The position numbers and the translations under genes were made by a program. Below, one piece after another: positions 44,725 to 56,818 of a stretch of 64,000 nt of DNA (the stretch's first letter is position 1; every line of letters begins with the position of its first letter). This DNA comes from Bettongia penicillata ogilbyi. Lineage: Eukaryota > Chordata > Mammalia > Diprotodontia > Potoroidae. The stretch covers positions 1,205,999 to 1,269,998 of the forward strand of contig JAJHZJ010000008.1 in the NCBI GenBank assembly GCA_023548195.1. The letters are read 5' to 3'. The notes beneath the pieces are model-generated. The model worked only from the letters and a program-made list of their open reading frames with translations, was not told the origin of the DNA and made no database searches.

Positions 44725-45495
44725 TTCAAGCACATAATCCTTGAAGTTGGCTTGCATGAATTCATAGAGGTTGGTTATAGCAGACCACATTCAGGAAGAA
44801 ACTAACAGCCCCTAATCCTCCAGTCAGTAGTGATCTTCCCCTTCAGATGAGCATTTGGTTTTGCAATTCTTTCTGTAGCACTTTGGATATTACCAACCTT
44901 TATCTTCTCTACAACAATGAATCCATACCCCAAATCTTCCCAGCACCACAGTGGAGTACACACTAATCTGCACATAGAAGCCATTTAATCAATGTTTGTT
45001 GCTGCTGAATGTTTTTTATAGTAATTCCTCACAGAGTCAGTTATATACGCCAGGTGGTGAAGCGAAATATAACATTCAATCTCTCTTGGTAAGAAGGGTG
45101 GTAGTAGCATCCTTCATTTCCACCCACCCAGTCCACTGGACTGGCTTACAGCCCAGCCAGAAAGTCACCCTTATGGAGAAACAGATAAGGATTCTCACCC
45201 AAGTGCTAACCAGATGACTCCTTAGACAGCTGAAACAGCAAGTCACCCTGAGGAAAAAAAAGAGGTAAGTATGTGCTTCATGAGTGAAACCAATAGCACA
45301 GCGATTGATTTACTGCCACCAACTCTTAAAGGCTGCCTCCTTGGCTTCTATAGCTTCTGAAGACTGTAAAAAGAAAGTTCCTATCGCCAAAATAGTTGAC
45401 CCTGTTAAATGGTTCTGCCTCAAAAATGTATATGGTCTTATTACAGAACAAGGCATTAAAGGTGTCTGTCTACTTTTCCACTATTCCCAAAGACT
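44725..45495. other. Unassigned DNA
   Basis: No repeat recognised. Frames of 60-75 codons (44996-45217, 45284-45508) have no motif and lack clear splice context. Confidence 0.4.
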
Positions 45496-45499
45496 ACGT

Positions 45500-45625
45500 G
45501 AAACATAGTCTATCTCCCCCACCCCACCCAGATGTGAGCTCTTTACAAGCAGGGATTGTCTCCAATTTTCTAGTTGTATCTCCAGTGCTTAGTACAGCAT
45601 AAACATTTAGTGTGTTTTTACTTAT
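45500..45625 (+). mobile_element. L2 LINE 3' end
   Basis: 'gatgtgagctctttacaagc', 'agggattgtctccaattttc', 'ccagtgcttagtacagcata'. Confidence 0.7.
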
Positions 45626-45629
45626 CATA

Positions 45630-46485
45630 ATTCTTCTTTAAAAATGTATCTGTTGAGAATAGACCCTTTGACCAGTCAATTCAATCAAATTGGACTGATT
45701 TTTCAACTGAATTAATTAGCTGGCTAGTCAGTTTAGGGCATAAATAATTGATCGTGTCAAAACAGTCTGCCTCTGCTTTGCTTTTTAGACAGCCCTATGT
45801 GTCTTCATGTGCATGTAAGCTTATAGATAACCATGAACTACACTTAAGTTGTGTCTATGTGGAATAACTAAATCCAACTAATGCTGTCAAATGAAAAAAA
45901 AAATTGACCCCCACTTTATGCAATATTCCCTTTAGGCATCCTCCCACTCCTCTATTTAAAGACACTTAAATAGTGTAAATGTTCGCTATACAAGATGACC
46001 TGTGGATGTAACAGGACAGCTCAAAATCACCTGAGACCCTATGAGAGGAAAAGAATTTCTTCTTTATTGCGTGATTAGAGGTTGCTACTATATCTGTATC
46101 AAAAGAGAAAAAAAAAACAAACATGTTCTCAGTGTCACAATTTTCCCTTCTCCCTGAATGCCAGATAAGATGAGGAAAAATTAGGTCATCCCCCATCTCC
46201 TTGTAGTTTGGTTATAGGTCATCCAGGAGATGCCTCTTGGGTACAGTCATTTGCATCTGGATTCAGGGTTGTTAGAATTCTGCCCAAACTCTTCAATTCA
46301 GAAATGCTTTGCAAAGCAACATTTCCAAATTCTGTGTTCAAATCTGTTATTTTATTGGCATGGGGAGCCCCTTTCATAAAACAAAACAAAACAAAAAAAC
46401 AAACAAAAGAAAAAACCTCCTTCTACCTAGAGTAACTTGTCTGAAATATAGTCTTCAGGCTGGGATGTAAATGCTTCATATTTGC
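45630..46485. other. Unassigned DNA with (AAAAC)n tract
   Basis: An A-rich AAAAC/AAAC tract lies at 46378-46416. Nothing else was recognised. Confidence 0.45.
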
Positions 46486-46489
46486 CAGA

Positions 46490-46590
46490 CTTGTTTATGA
46501 TCAGAAAGTTAACATGTGTCAGAGACAAGACATGAACTAGAAGACCTGCCCTCTCTCCCCTATGCCACAGTGAATTATGGGTTTATAAAT
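46490..46590 (-). mobile_element. MIR-type SINE scrap
   Basis: 'agagacaagacatgaactag' followed by 'cctatgccacagtgaatta' resembles the antisense tRNA-related end. Confidence 0.35.
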
Positions 46591-46599
46591 GATGAAATA

Positions 46600-47640
46600 A
46601 ACTATGGGTCCACATTTTCTATTCATACTTAAATAGAATGGTAGAACTAAATGATTTATTGCTGTTTTTAAACACAACAATGTGTCCAAAGGGTGAATTC
46701 CCATTCATTTGCTAATTATTTTTCTTTAAAACATCTAATCTGTCTTCCTTTAGTGATTTATTCTTCTTCATAATTAAACATAGCAATAGCTTATCTAATA
46801 AACTACAGTGTCATTTTCTTTTATAAACCAAATCATAGTAGGTGATTTTTTTTCCTTCCAGAGAGAGTGATAAGTCTAGATGACTTCATCCATCTTTTAA
46901 AATTATCTCCTGACAGTATGCAGTAGTGATGCTCAGCATGTTTTATTTAGACTGTTTGGGGGCAAGTGGTGTTGACCCTATGGCAGGTACTAAGGTGATA
47001 ACTATGTGGTTATTTCGCTGCTGAATTTGATTTAATTCAAAATGGGTCACAGATCTTCCTTTGGGTCTATCATTGAAATTGTTATTACTTCAGGTGGCCT
47101 ACAGCTTGGGGTTGACTTCAAAATCATGTTGAGTTAAGAAATTGAGGGAAGGGGAGAGTAATAGGAGGCAGGATCATATAGCAGAAAATAAAACAAACAC
47201 AAAAAATGATGCAGAAACCCAGGCAGCGGCAAATCGTTTTCCTTGGCCCAAAGACCTACAGTTGAGTTCTTGATAATGTCCCTTGTGAATAACAACAAAT
47301 TAAGTAGTAGGAAAATTCATATCTTTGGTTAGAAGAACAAAGATTTACTGTCTCTTCCAAAGTTGAATGTGCCTATTACCACTGTCATGCTCTTAATCAA
47401 GAAACAGAGCCTATAGGAGCTGACAAGGAATGTGTAATGGAGCCGTCTTGTTAAATGTCACTTGGCAGAAACTTCAGATAGCAAGACTAAGCATACTTGT
47501 TCACTTAAGAAAATGAAGCAGACAGTTCACATAAAGGTGCATCATGAATATTTTTTCAGTCTTGAAAATAACTGTCCTAAATGTCAGTAAAGTTTAAATG
47601 TGTTCTTGTCATTTTTCTGTCATATAAATAAGGGCAACTT
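46600..47640. other. Unassigned DNA; possible conserved block at 47340-47570
   Basis: No repeat signature. The part at 47340-47570 is complex and balanced in composition. Confidence 0.35.
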
Positions 47641-47649
47641 AATTAAATA

Positions 47650-47840
47650 TTGGCAAACCCTGAGTTCTAATTCTGTGTGACCATGGTTAAGTCACTTAAC
47701 CTCCCCCAACCTCAGTTTCTCCATTTGCAAAATAGAGATAGTAATAGCACCTACATCTCAGAGTTGTGCTGTGGTGCACAAATGAGATAACATTTGTAAA
47801 GCACTTTGAAAAGTATAAATGTTTGGTATTGTTATTATTA
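47650..47840 (+). mobile_element. MAR1/MIR-type SINE
   Basis: 'ctgtgtgaccatggttaagt', 'caacctcagtttctccattt', 'acaaatgagataacatttgt', 'aaagcactttgaaaagtata', ATT-rich tail. Confidence 0.8.
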
Positions 47841-47924
47841 CAGAACAACGAATGATGTTTCTGATTTTTTTTAAATGGATAATTCTTTACCATTGCCAAA
47901 ATATTTTCCTGACAAGGAGATAAT

Positions 47925-48155
47925 AAATAATAATATCGACTACGTGCCAAGCAATAGATTAATTGTTTTAAACACATCTTATTTGATGAGATGTAGGTGC
48001 CATTGTTATCTTTATCTTTCAGTTATGAAAACTGAGGCAAACAAAGCTAAGTGACTTGCCCAGTGTCATACACCTAGTAAGTATGTAAAGCTACATTTCA
48101 ACTCAAGTCTTCCTGAATCTATGCTCAGCGCTCTATTTTCTGTACCACCTAGTTG
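47925..48155 (-). mobile_element. MIR-type SINE
   Basis: 'actacgtgccaagcaataga', 'aaaactgaggcaaacaaagc', 'gacttgcccagtgtcataca', 'tctgtaccacctagttgg'. Confidence 0.75.
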
Positions 48156-48254
48156 GATGAGTGTTTGTATGTGTGTATACTATCTTCTTTTATTCTTTTT
48201 GATTGGGTCTGTGTTTTCATCCAAATCAATCTCTGTTCTGCAAATTCTATTCTG

Positions 48255-48515
48255 AAGAGCATCCCCTAGATTGCCAAGTAATCACATAGCTAGTCTTTAT
48301 GAGTGGTGATAGGAAACCAGATCTTCCTGACTGCAAGGTCAACTCTGTCCACCAAGTTATTCTGCCTCTTCTCACAGATAAAGAAAATGAGGACCAGAGA
48401 GATCAAGTAACTTGTCCATGGCCATGCGACTAGCAAGTGGCCAAGATGGAACTCAAACCCATGTCTTTGATTAAAATTCAGTGCCCTTTCCACTATACCA
48501 TACTGACTCCAAGAG
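48255..48515 (-). mobile_element. Two overlapping MIR-type SINE remnants
   Basis: 48255-48360 holds one antisense 5' part ('cagatcttcctgactgcaag'). 48365-48515 holds another ('taacttgtccatggccatgc', 'ttccactataccatactgac'). Confidence 0.6.
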
Positions 48516-48559
48516 GGCATGTGATTATATAAAATAAATAACTATGTGAAACACTCTGG

Positions 48560-51480
48560 ATGTTTTCAGTTGGACCGTATGCATGGGTGATAAGCTGCAT
48601 TTTTCACTGTGTATAAAAGTTGAAATGCAGATGCTAAAGAAAATATATTTAAAGAGCACAATGAGAATATGGGAGAGTAGAGTGTAGGAGTCCATTTGTT
48701 TATCAGGCGCACATGATTGGTGTAATGAGCAAAATTGCCAACTTCTACCTGGGGAATACTACCCTACATATTGCACGATAAACAGTAAACAGCAAGAGAA
48801 ATAAGGCAAAATGTATGGGAAAATATGTGAAGAGAAAGGGCTGGGAGAGGATTATAAAATATCTTTATGAACATTAACGTAAATGATGTGTTACAATTTT
48901 CCAGCATTATTCTACTGACAAAATGTGTATATAGAAATGTTTGCATGTGTGCGCTATCATTTAGAAAAATGCAGCTTACACTACTTGGTACCCGTAAAAT
49001 CTATCGCTTCTTTTGTCAGCTGTGCTGATGTTGTTCAGTATATGTCAGGTATGCTAGTTAGGTGGCAAATTTATAGTACACATGATAACTGGATTTCCTA
49101 AACACCAACCTTAGTAAAACAGGATGAAATATAACAGCAACGAGGAACACCAGAACGTACATTTTGTTATTCTAAGACAGCTAGCAAAGCCTTCCCCATG
49201 TTCCGCTGCATCTTCCTATCATACTGTCTCATCATGCTGTCTCTGTCTGCTAGAGAAGCACCCTCATAATTATTAATTATGCCATTTACTGAATTTGGAC
49301 TACACCCTGGTTTTCAGGTTCCAATTATCAGCATCCTTCAAGAAAGCCAACTTTTCTACTTTTTTCACTCATTGCCTTTTTTTCATTTTATTTATTTCAG
49401 ATTTGCTGTTTTATTTGTTCTCTCCATCTCCCACTGTTAAGTTCATTTTCCTTTGTTTTCAATATTTTCTTTTTTCAAGGTATTGGGAAAATAATTTATT
49501 CTTGTTCTCTCGAGCATGAATTTCTCCCCATCTGAATTTTCAAAAAGAGTATGTATTAATAACTATTAGTCTACATGCTTCTCTTTTAGAATATGAGCCA
49601 GCTTTTAAATTTTGTTTTCCCCCTGTTAATTTATAAATATTTTAATCAATAATTTATCTCTTATTTCCCGAGTGAGCCCTAAGCAGCATATTTGATGGCC
49701 TCACACAAGCCATTCCAAGCAAACAGCATCTCTCCAGCAGCTGACACCAGTGAGCCTAGCTGGTTTCTACCTCTCCCGAGTCCCCATATTTTTAGGGCTA
49801 GGCAGCAATCGCACACTTACTCCATCAGTGAACCAATGAAATTGATGTGTTATGCAAGTTCCTTCACTCACTTTTGCTGAAGTTGCATTGTTTCGCCCAT
49901 TGTATATTCAGGCAGAAGCTAGCCTGGAACAAAAAGCCAGCCATCAGAGAGAAATACTGTCTGTCCTCAATGCTGTAATTGCACTCGATCAGCATCGGCA
50001 CAGCATCAATAATTAGACAGGGGTCCAATAATAATGTTGGCATTCAGACAACACTGTCAAAACTTCAGCAATTCCCATGAAGTAATTTTTTCAAGAGACA
50101 AACCAAATGTTTAGGATTGAATTTTTCCCCTTATTTGTGAAGTTAAATATAAGGAAGGACTAGTGACCTTTATATCATTGTTAATAATAGTCTGTTCCAG
50201 TTGTTGCTTCATATACCAGCTGAAGAACTACACTTACTTTCATATATGACATATTCGCTTTTAAAATCTAATTAAAACTTTCTTTTTGGTCCTTAGGTGG
50301 AAAGATAGCTCTGCAGAGATGAGCTCTTAATTAATGCACTGAGAGCCTGTGAGTCCCACCTCTCAACAGGAATGATTGACGTCCAAGGATACATAAATTA
50401 CACTAATTGAGCTTTGCATCTATATAGTCTTTCCACAGCCAACTCATCAGAGAAGCTAGGTGAGTAGACCAGCATAAAAAGTTATTTCAATATGCTCTCT
50501 GCTCTCCCAAAGGGTAGAGAAGAAACTTTCCAGACTGTAGAACATTTGTTATCAGAAAAGGCAGCTCTTTTCTTCAGTTTTAAGATATAAGTTTTGTGTT
50601 GTGTGGGTTTTTTTTTAAATTACAAAAATTAACATTTTTAACATAGTCATTTAAATTTAAATAACCACACTCCCTTCATAATTTTCAGGCAGCAAAACCT
50701 TGCAAATCTATTACTACATGGATATTAATTTGTGTTGCATAGCAACTCACAAACACGATAACGGGACTGTTTGGAATCGAATCCTATCTTAGTCACTGAA
50801 TTTAGCATTCAGATATTTACCTAATTATGAGGATGCCCATTCATTTGCCTTGGCAAAAGACCATCCTGAAATATTGCCCTGCATGTTAATTTTACCCTGA
50901 AAGAGATGCAGAGGTGTGCTGAGGTCCCACTTTACCATGGTAAGTACAATCTAAGTGGTATATTAGTAATAAGCAATGCAATAGGGATTTTTTTGTATAT
51001 TGAGATGCTTGTACTCACTGAGGTGTTATTATTGATAACTTTGTGGTAAAATTTAGCTACGGCGCCATTTGCAAAAAAAAAAAAGAATACTACACCCTGA
51101 AATGCTTTGGCTCTATGTCCTCCTACACAATTAGTTCAGGTATGAAATCCTAATCTTTTATAACACTGAAGAGTCTGTCTCCTTAATTGTTTCTAAGGAT
51201 GGTGCTGAGCCTAACGGAATTTGTTACTGAGCCTTCCTCACTTCTGCGGAGGGGGAAAATACTCACTTTTTCCAAAGCACTTGTGTGTTCATCAGGGAAA
51301 AAAAAACAACAAATGAGCATCAGTTTTTCCTACGTAAAATGTAAAAGTAAGGAGGGAGGAAAAGAATGGTGATGCAGTGAGAAATAGAAGAGGCTAAGGA
51401 GAAATTAAGCATTGAAGAAAATCTTCAGAGTGAATAGGGAAGGTGCCGGAAACCATCAAAGGCAGCAAGAGTAAGATTTC
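48560..51480. other. Repeat-poor island, candidate regulatory DNA
   Basis: Nearly 3 kb with no recognised LINE, SINE or LTR, against a background where a repeat occurs every few hundred bases. Text with balanced composition lies at 48560-49080, 49680-50085, 50310-50470 and 50690-50960. No long open frame, splice-site pair or known protein motif was seen, so distal regulatory elements are the likelier reading. Homeobox-type TAATTA/ATTAAT cores recur near 50010-50040, 50328-50335 and 50722-50730. Confidence 0.45.
50734..50746. promoter_or_regulatory. X-box-like palindrome (possible RFX site)
   Basis: GTTGCATAGCAAC is a perfect inverted repeat with a 3-base centre. It resembles the RFX X-box (GTTGCC-N-GGCAAC) but is shorter by a base and lacks the CC/GG centre, so binding is uncertain. 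Confidence 0.35.
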
Positions 51481-51504
51481 ATCCAGAAAATGTCTGAAGT
51501 GGGG

Positions 51505-51552
<48 letters not shown>

Positions 51553-51640
51553 TATGTATATGTATATTCATATGTATGTATATACATGTGTATATATATA
51601 TGTGTGTGTATATAGGTACGTATGTGTAATATGTGTGTGA
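51505..51640. repeat. Poly-A plus (TA)n/(TATG)n/(TG)n tract
   Basis: About 16 A's lead directly into a TA run and then TATG/TG units. The poly-A start suggests an origin from a retroposon tail, but no retroposon body is recognisable upstream. Confidence 0.9.
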
Positions 51641-51644
51641 TGTA

Positions 51645-53265
51645 TTTAAAGCACATTATATACAACTATATTGAAAAGAAGAATTGGAAAGAATGCCATT
51701 TAGGTACCCAAAGCTTGGCTCTGTTTTCATCTCTTCCTTCCCTATGGTAAGCAGAGTATGTTGCTTTCAGCGTTTCTGCTTTCTTATCCCATTGGCATGA
51801 TGTTATCTGCCGTGCCTAATGTTTCAAGTCATGGGAAATGTGGAGTCCTGATTTAAATAAGGGGAGTGAAAGAAAAAGAATTCTTAAAATGGTAATATTT
51901 TTTGTTGAAACAATTTTATTATTACCTGTGAGAAAACGGACGTGGAGAAAAAAATGTGAATCCTATCAGAAAACTCTGAACTGCTAATCTTGTAAAAAGA
52001 TAAAATGCTCCTAAAATCAGGACTGGATCACCCTGACTGGAATAAAAACAAAATGAAATATTCTTCTTTGCTATGGAATATGCGTCATAATTTACTGGAG
52101 TTGGCAAGATTCAGGCAGGGGGTAGCATGGATATAAAGAAGGAAATGAATGCATCAAGTTTACCTTTAGAAAAAAGTCTTTTAGGTATAATGATCTAGAA
52201 ATATGTACCTCAGAAGACTAAACAGTTAATTTAGGTTCTATCCGATTATGTGTTAGTACATTAAGTAGGTTTCTGTGAGCTTACTCTACAATGTAAACCC
52301 ATCTTGAAATACTCTAAATCGAGGCTTACCCCTCTTAATAATTAACATATTTATAATCATGAAAAGGCAATAGCTCACTATGAACTTCATTAGTCTCATA
52401 TCTGTGGAAATATTTATTAGCAGAAAAATTAAACGTATGCTCATAACATTGGCAGATAAACCTACTTCAATTCAACCATTCTTAAGCGTAGCTGAAGAGG
52501 CATATTTTAATAATATTTTGGGGCAGTATCTCCAAAATATATAGGTTGAATGTGTCTTATTTAGGTTCAACTCTTATTTCTACACATGATATAGGAAATC
52601 AAAACATCTCTGTCCAACAATCCACTGTGTTTACAAAGATTAGCCATCACAATTCATATTAACATAACCTAATAACCCTCTAAGAAGGAAACTCTTAAGT
52701 GAATCGGATATAACTCAACTAATATATTCTGCCTTGATGAACTCTACATCTGTGCATCCGCTAACATATCCAAAATTGCAGCTTTTCCCATTGTATCCTG
52801 CCATTGACATTCTACTCATCCATCACTATTACCCTGCTCAAACTCACCAGATATTCCCTCACAGGACAGTAGAGCTTCATTAAATTGCTCCCTGATCTTT
52901 ATACCAGCATACTAGAAATAGTACATTTGTTAGTACCTTGATTTCTAACATCATTGTATTAGCTTTCTTCATTTTTACTCACTTCTTAATGCAGAAAATT
53001 TTGAGATATTGAGTTACCAGGACATTTTATTCTGATACTTTATCATTGCGCTAACACAAGATATTTGACAGTATTGACTAGGAGAAAGAATACACAGGTA
53101 ACAAAATATACCTATAAAATGAAATATAGTAATCATTTGCTATTAAAAATTACCAGAAGTAATCATATAAATCACACATTTTGTATGAAATAACTATATA
53201 ATAAAAATTACCTGCATATGTCTATCGTATTGGCATATTATGCATGTGTATTAAGTAATATGTAA
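51645..53265. other. Unassigned AT-rich DNA
   Basis: No gene or confident repeat; an L2 scrap is possible at 52790-52930. Confidence 0.4.
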
Positions 53266-53284
53266 ATTCTGGGTTCTGATTATG

Positions 53285-53750
53285 ACTAGCATTCATATAG
53301 ATCTTTCAGATTTGCAAAACACTTTACAAGTATTATCTCATTTTATCCTAGCATTTGTTCGTCAGCTCATGAAAACTGAGACTTGGATCAAGTTATGTAG
53401 TATCTTTGAGCCTCACTTGTGTTGAATTCTTCATGAGTAAAATTACTATTGCATAAAACCAATGATATTATGGATGTGGACCTCTTTTGTGGGCATGGGG
53501 GAAGGCAAGACAATTGGGATTAATTGACTTGCCCAAGGTCACACAGCTAGTAAGTGCCAAGTGTCTGAGGCCAGATTTTGAACTCAGGTCCTCCTGACCA
53601 GTGCTCTATTCACTGTAGCACTTAGCTGCTCTTTGGATGTGGATCTCTTAAAGAGGAATTTTAGCTACTTACCTCACCGGCTTCTTGTGAGGACCAAATG
53701 AGACAATGGATTCGAGTACTTCATCAATCGTAAAGTGCTACACATCCTTT
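53285..53750 (+). mobile_element. Older SINE interrupted by a MAR1-type SINE
   Basis: A minus scrap ('gcaaaacactttacaagtat') lies at 53290-53360. Plus-strand SINE text starts near 53385 ('cttggatcaagttatgtagt', 'cttcatgagtaaaatta') and resumes after 53650 ('cttacctcaccggcttcttg', 'gaggaccaaatgagacaatg'). Confidence 0.6.
53487..53633 (-). mobile_element. MAR1-type SINE inserted in an older SINE
   Basis: 147 bases of well-kept antisense text ('gacttgcccaaggtcacaca', 'gtgtctgaggccagatttt', 'ctcaggtcctcctgacc'). It is flanked by a 16-bp duplication TGGATGTGGAYCTCTT at 53471-53486 and 53634-53649 with one mismatch. Confidence 0.85.
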
Positions 53751-53962
53751 TTGGGGGAAGCATCTAAGCCTATCATTTCCAGGGTGTTTTAGAATCCCTT
53801 CATCAGTGCAAAACAGCAATGTCTCTGTAAATTATATTCTTAAAAAGTTCCTTGAGGCTACTGAAAAATTATATGACTTACTTATGATCATACAGAGAGA
53901 ATGAATCAGAGACATGACTTGAAGTCAGATCATGAATGTTTTAAAGCTTGTTCTCTCTGTAT

Positions 53963-53983
53963 TTCTCTCTCTCTCTCTCTCTC
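53963..53983. repeat. (CT)n microsatellite
   Basis: Short CT run. Confidence 0.9.
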
Positions 53984-54045
53984 ACCATTCTCTTTATCAA
54001 TGTGCATTCTAGTGAAGATCTGTATAATAACTATCTACCTAAATG

Positions 54046-54101
54046 GATAGTAGATAGATAGATAGATAGATAGATAGATGATAGATAGGTAGATAGATAA
54101 T
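54046..54101. repeat. (GATA)n microsatellite
   Basis: AGAT/GATA units, mostly perfect, with a few interruptions; multiple GATA-factor cores. Confidence 0.95.
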
Positions 54102-54479
54102 ATATGTAGGTATGTAGGGGGAAAGGAGATTTTCCTTATAGAAGTATAGGGAAAATGAGAAAGAAAGGGAATTTTTCCTGGAGCAGTGAATAAAAATGAA
54201 AAAGTACTATATTTAGTCTTCTTCAAGTGTATACATAATTTTCCTTTTTGACAACTGAGCTAATATCTTGTTTTTCAAATGAAGTACTCCTGGTATTTGA
54301 TATAAGGCCATGCTTTTTTTTTTTGCTAATAGCAATTCATACAAAAATAGAAACTATAAAAACAGATTTTTGTTAGATTTAAGGATATGCATACCTGCAT
54401 GAAACAACCTGTGTATATAAAGGGAGAATAAGTTGTAAAAATAAAATATGTTAGGTTGGATAATCATCTATAATGTTAA

Positions 54480-54680
54480 CAGTCCAATTGCTTGTCATGT
54501 TGAGGAAGGTTGTGCTTTAATTAAGCAATAAGACATGACAGGGTGTGAATTATGGTATAATAATTCTTGTCTAGTGTATTGTTAGACAAGAGGCCGAAGG
54601 CCAGGTGTCACTGAATACACCATGCATAAATTATCTTACTGCAGTTTAAACTCTACACCATTGTGGTGCCATCCTAAAAT
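54480..54680. other. Unique block with clustered perfect inverted repeats
   Basis: TGTCATGT (54493-54500) pairs with ACATGACA (54533-54540), enclosing TGCTT...AAGCA around a TTAATTAA core. CTTGTCTA (54566-54573) pairs with TAGACAAG (54583-54590). GGCCGAAGGCC lies at 54592-54602. No repeat family is recognised. Could be a structured RNA or a cluster of dimeric factor sites. Confidence 0.5.
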
Positions 54681-54689
54681 GGGTTTTCA

Positions 54690-55790
54690 AAGATTTTGAT
54701 AAAAAGAAATATGCAGTAAATATATTTCATAAATACTCTGTCAACCTGTGTCTGCTAAGATGTTGCAGGCACAAGAGGATATGGTAAAGTATATCTTTAA
54801 AAATAGAAAGAAAACATAACAGAGTTTGCATGGTGAGTGAATACTTCTTAAATAAAATTCCTTTAAGGAAGCTTCCTTGGAACAGAATACATTCACTTGA
54901 CTCCTTCTAGGATGGCTCTGCAAGACAAGGGAGGTCCGTCTTTGACTTTTCCTTTCACAAAGCGCCACTTACTAACAAATAACTCCCACATAAATCTTCT
55001 TGGAGAGAGAATGTTCCTCCCTGAAAGGACTGGGTAAGGGGTGGAGGAACTTGACAGAATTTTGGGTCCTTTTAAAAATCTGTGTGATTTGTAATCCTAA
55101 CACTTTCTCCTGTAACATGAAATTTTGAAGGCCTTTCTTTGTAAAGACATTAAAACAGATCTCTTATCACAGGAAAACACATTGTTTGAAACACTGCTTT
55201 TTTAGAAAGAAAACTCATTTCTGCCTATTGAAGGAAGAATGTTTTAGAGCAAATGCTAGATTGCAATGAAGGAAAAGTTTCTCATGACTTTTCATCTGCC
55301 AGTAATAAGGAACATTTCAAATAGCTATTTCTTTTTTGTACGTTATTGTATTTTCTTGTACTCTTCTTGGAAATATTATGCACTTCTCAGATGGCTAAGG
55401 TAGTTAACAATTTCAGGCCTTTTGTAATATCATAAAATAGAACTTATGTTATAACTTCAGAACATTGCATCTTTTCTCATGTTCTCCTTTCAATTAGATT
55501 ATCTTACTATTTAACTGAAACTGTTTTGGTCCAAAATAGTATAATTTAAAGGATGCTGAAGGGTCTCACTTTCTGTATCCTCCTCGGTCACATATACCAG
55601 AAATCCCTTATTAATAAAATGTAAGTGACCGTTGAAAGCTAAGAAAATAAACAATTTTGGGTAATTTATTATTTCTTTATCAGTGTTTAATTTATCTTCT
55701 TCATTCCCATTGTGACAGCTACCTGAGAAAGAAGGAAACCCAGAAGAGTTAAGTGTTGGTAACAGAGAAAATCAAAGGAAAACAATAGGG
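54690..55790. other. Unassigned DNA
   Basis: No gene or confident repeat. Confidence 0.4.
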
Positions 55791-55794
55791 AAGA

Positions 55795-56030
55795 TGAGGT
55801 GTTGTTTCTGGATAGACTTGGATTTGTTGTTGTGTTACTTCAGTCACATCTAATTCACTATCTCATTTGGCGTTTCCTTAGAAAAGATACTGGAATGGTT
55901 TTGCTGTTTCCTTCTCCAGCCCATTTTACAGATGAGGAAGCTGAGGTAAACAGGGTTACACAGCTAGTAAACGTGCCTGAGAATACCTTTGAATTCATGA
56001 AAGCTTTCTGGTTCCAAGCCAAGTGGCTTG
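55795..56030 (-). mobile_element. Marsupial CORE-SINE with RTE-like tail
   Basis: Antisense order: RTE/BovB-like part 'acttcagtcacatctaattc' and 'agatactggaatggttttgc', then 'cagatgaggaagctgaggta' and 'ggttacacagctagtaaacg'. Marsupial CORE-SINEs with RTE-derived tails are known. The 95-codon plus frame across it is not a gene. Confidence 0.7.
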
Positions 56031-56254
56031 CCCCTTTGGATAGGACACTGATTTGGGTGTCTCCGGACAATGAAAGGATAATATGAAGGTATTCAGTGTT
56101 TGGCAGGTGTAAGAAGGCACATGTGTGCTCTCAGTGCCCAAATTAAAGGTAAGGAACACTAAGGACAAATTTCATTTATTTCACAAATTTAGAGTCAACA
56201 CATTCAGAAGCAGGACCATTACTAGACCATTTTTATTGCAACTTATGTTCATGA

Positions 56255-56345
56255 GAACCATTCCTGATCCATCATTACAGTAGTTTAACATCTCTGTCAC
56301 AATATAGTAGGCACTTAATAAATATTTATTGATTTATAGATTGAT
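56255..56345 (+). mobile_element. L2 LINE 3' end
   Basis: 'caatatagtaggcacttaat' then 'aaatatttattgatttatag'. Confidence 0.6.
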
Positions 56346-56349
56346 ATCT

Positions 56350-56800
56350 GTTTGGATTAAAAATTGCAATTGTATCATTTTTGTTTCTATATGGCTTTAA
56401 TGCCTCTTGATGAGATTTGGTATTGTAGGTTCTAGTTCATTTCAAGACATTCAGCTTTGAAATTGTTTATATTCTCTTGTTTATTCAGTAGGAAGGGCTG
56501 GCGATATAAGTTTAAGTCTGTAATTTTCCTGAATGGTTGTCCTAACCAGCAGACCAATGATTCTTTCCTATTTCAGAAAAGTCTTAGCAGTTTTTATGCT
56601 ACATGGCCCTGCTGCTTTCTTTTTTCACACCCCTCTCTACCTTTCTATTTTTCTCCCATAAATCTGTCCTGGAATTTAGCTCACTTGAAAGTTCTCCTAG
56701 ATTCTTGCTCGTGCTACCGATACTTTCTGATCTTGGTTCTCCAACACTCAGCTTGGTCAGTAGGAGAGTCCTTGCTCGTTATTCCTAGAAAATAACAATA
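56350..56800. other. Unassigned DNA
   Basis: A 112-codon plus frame (56457-56795) is rich in Phe, Ser and Leu with no motif; likely chance. Confidence 0.4.
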
Positions 56801-56818
56801 TCCTTTGTTTTAAACATT

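Noticed and set aside
51443..51665. Tyr/Ile/Val-rich frames on both strands
   Set aside because: Translated TA/TATG microsatellite.
55800..56060. Target-site duplication for the SINE at 55.8 kb (similar 'tggatag...gatttg' text on both sides)
   Set aside because: Only roughly 16 of 20 positions agree with gaps, which is too weak to claim.
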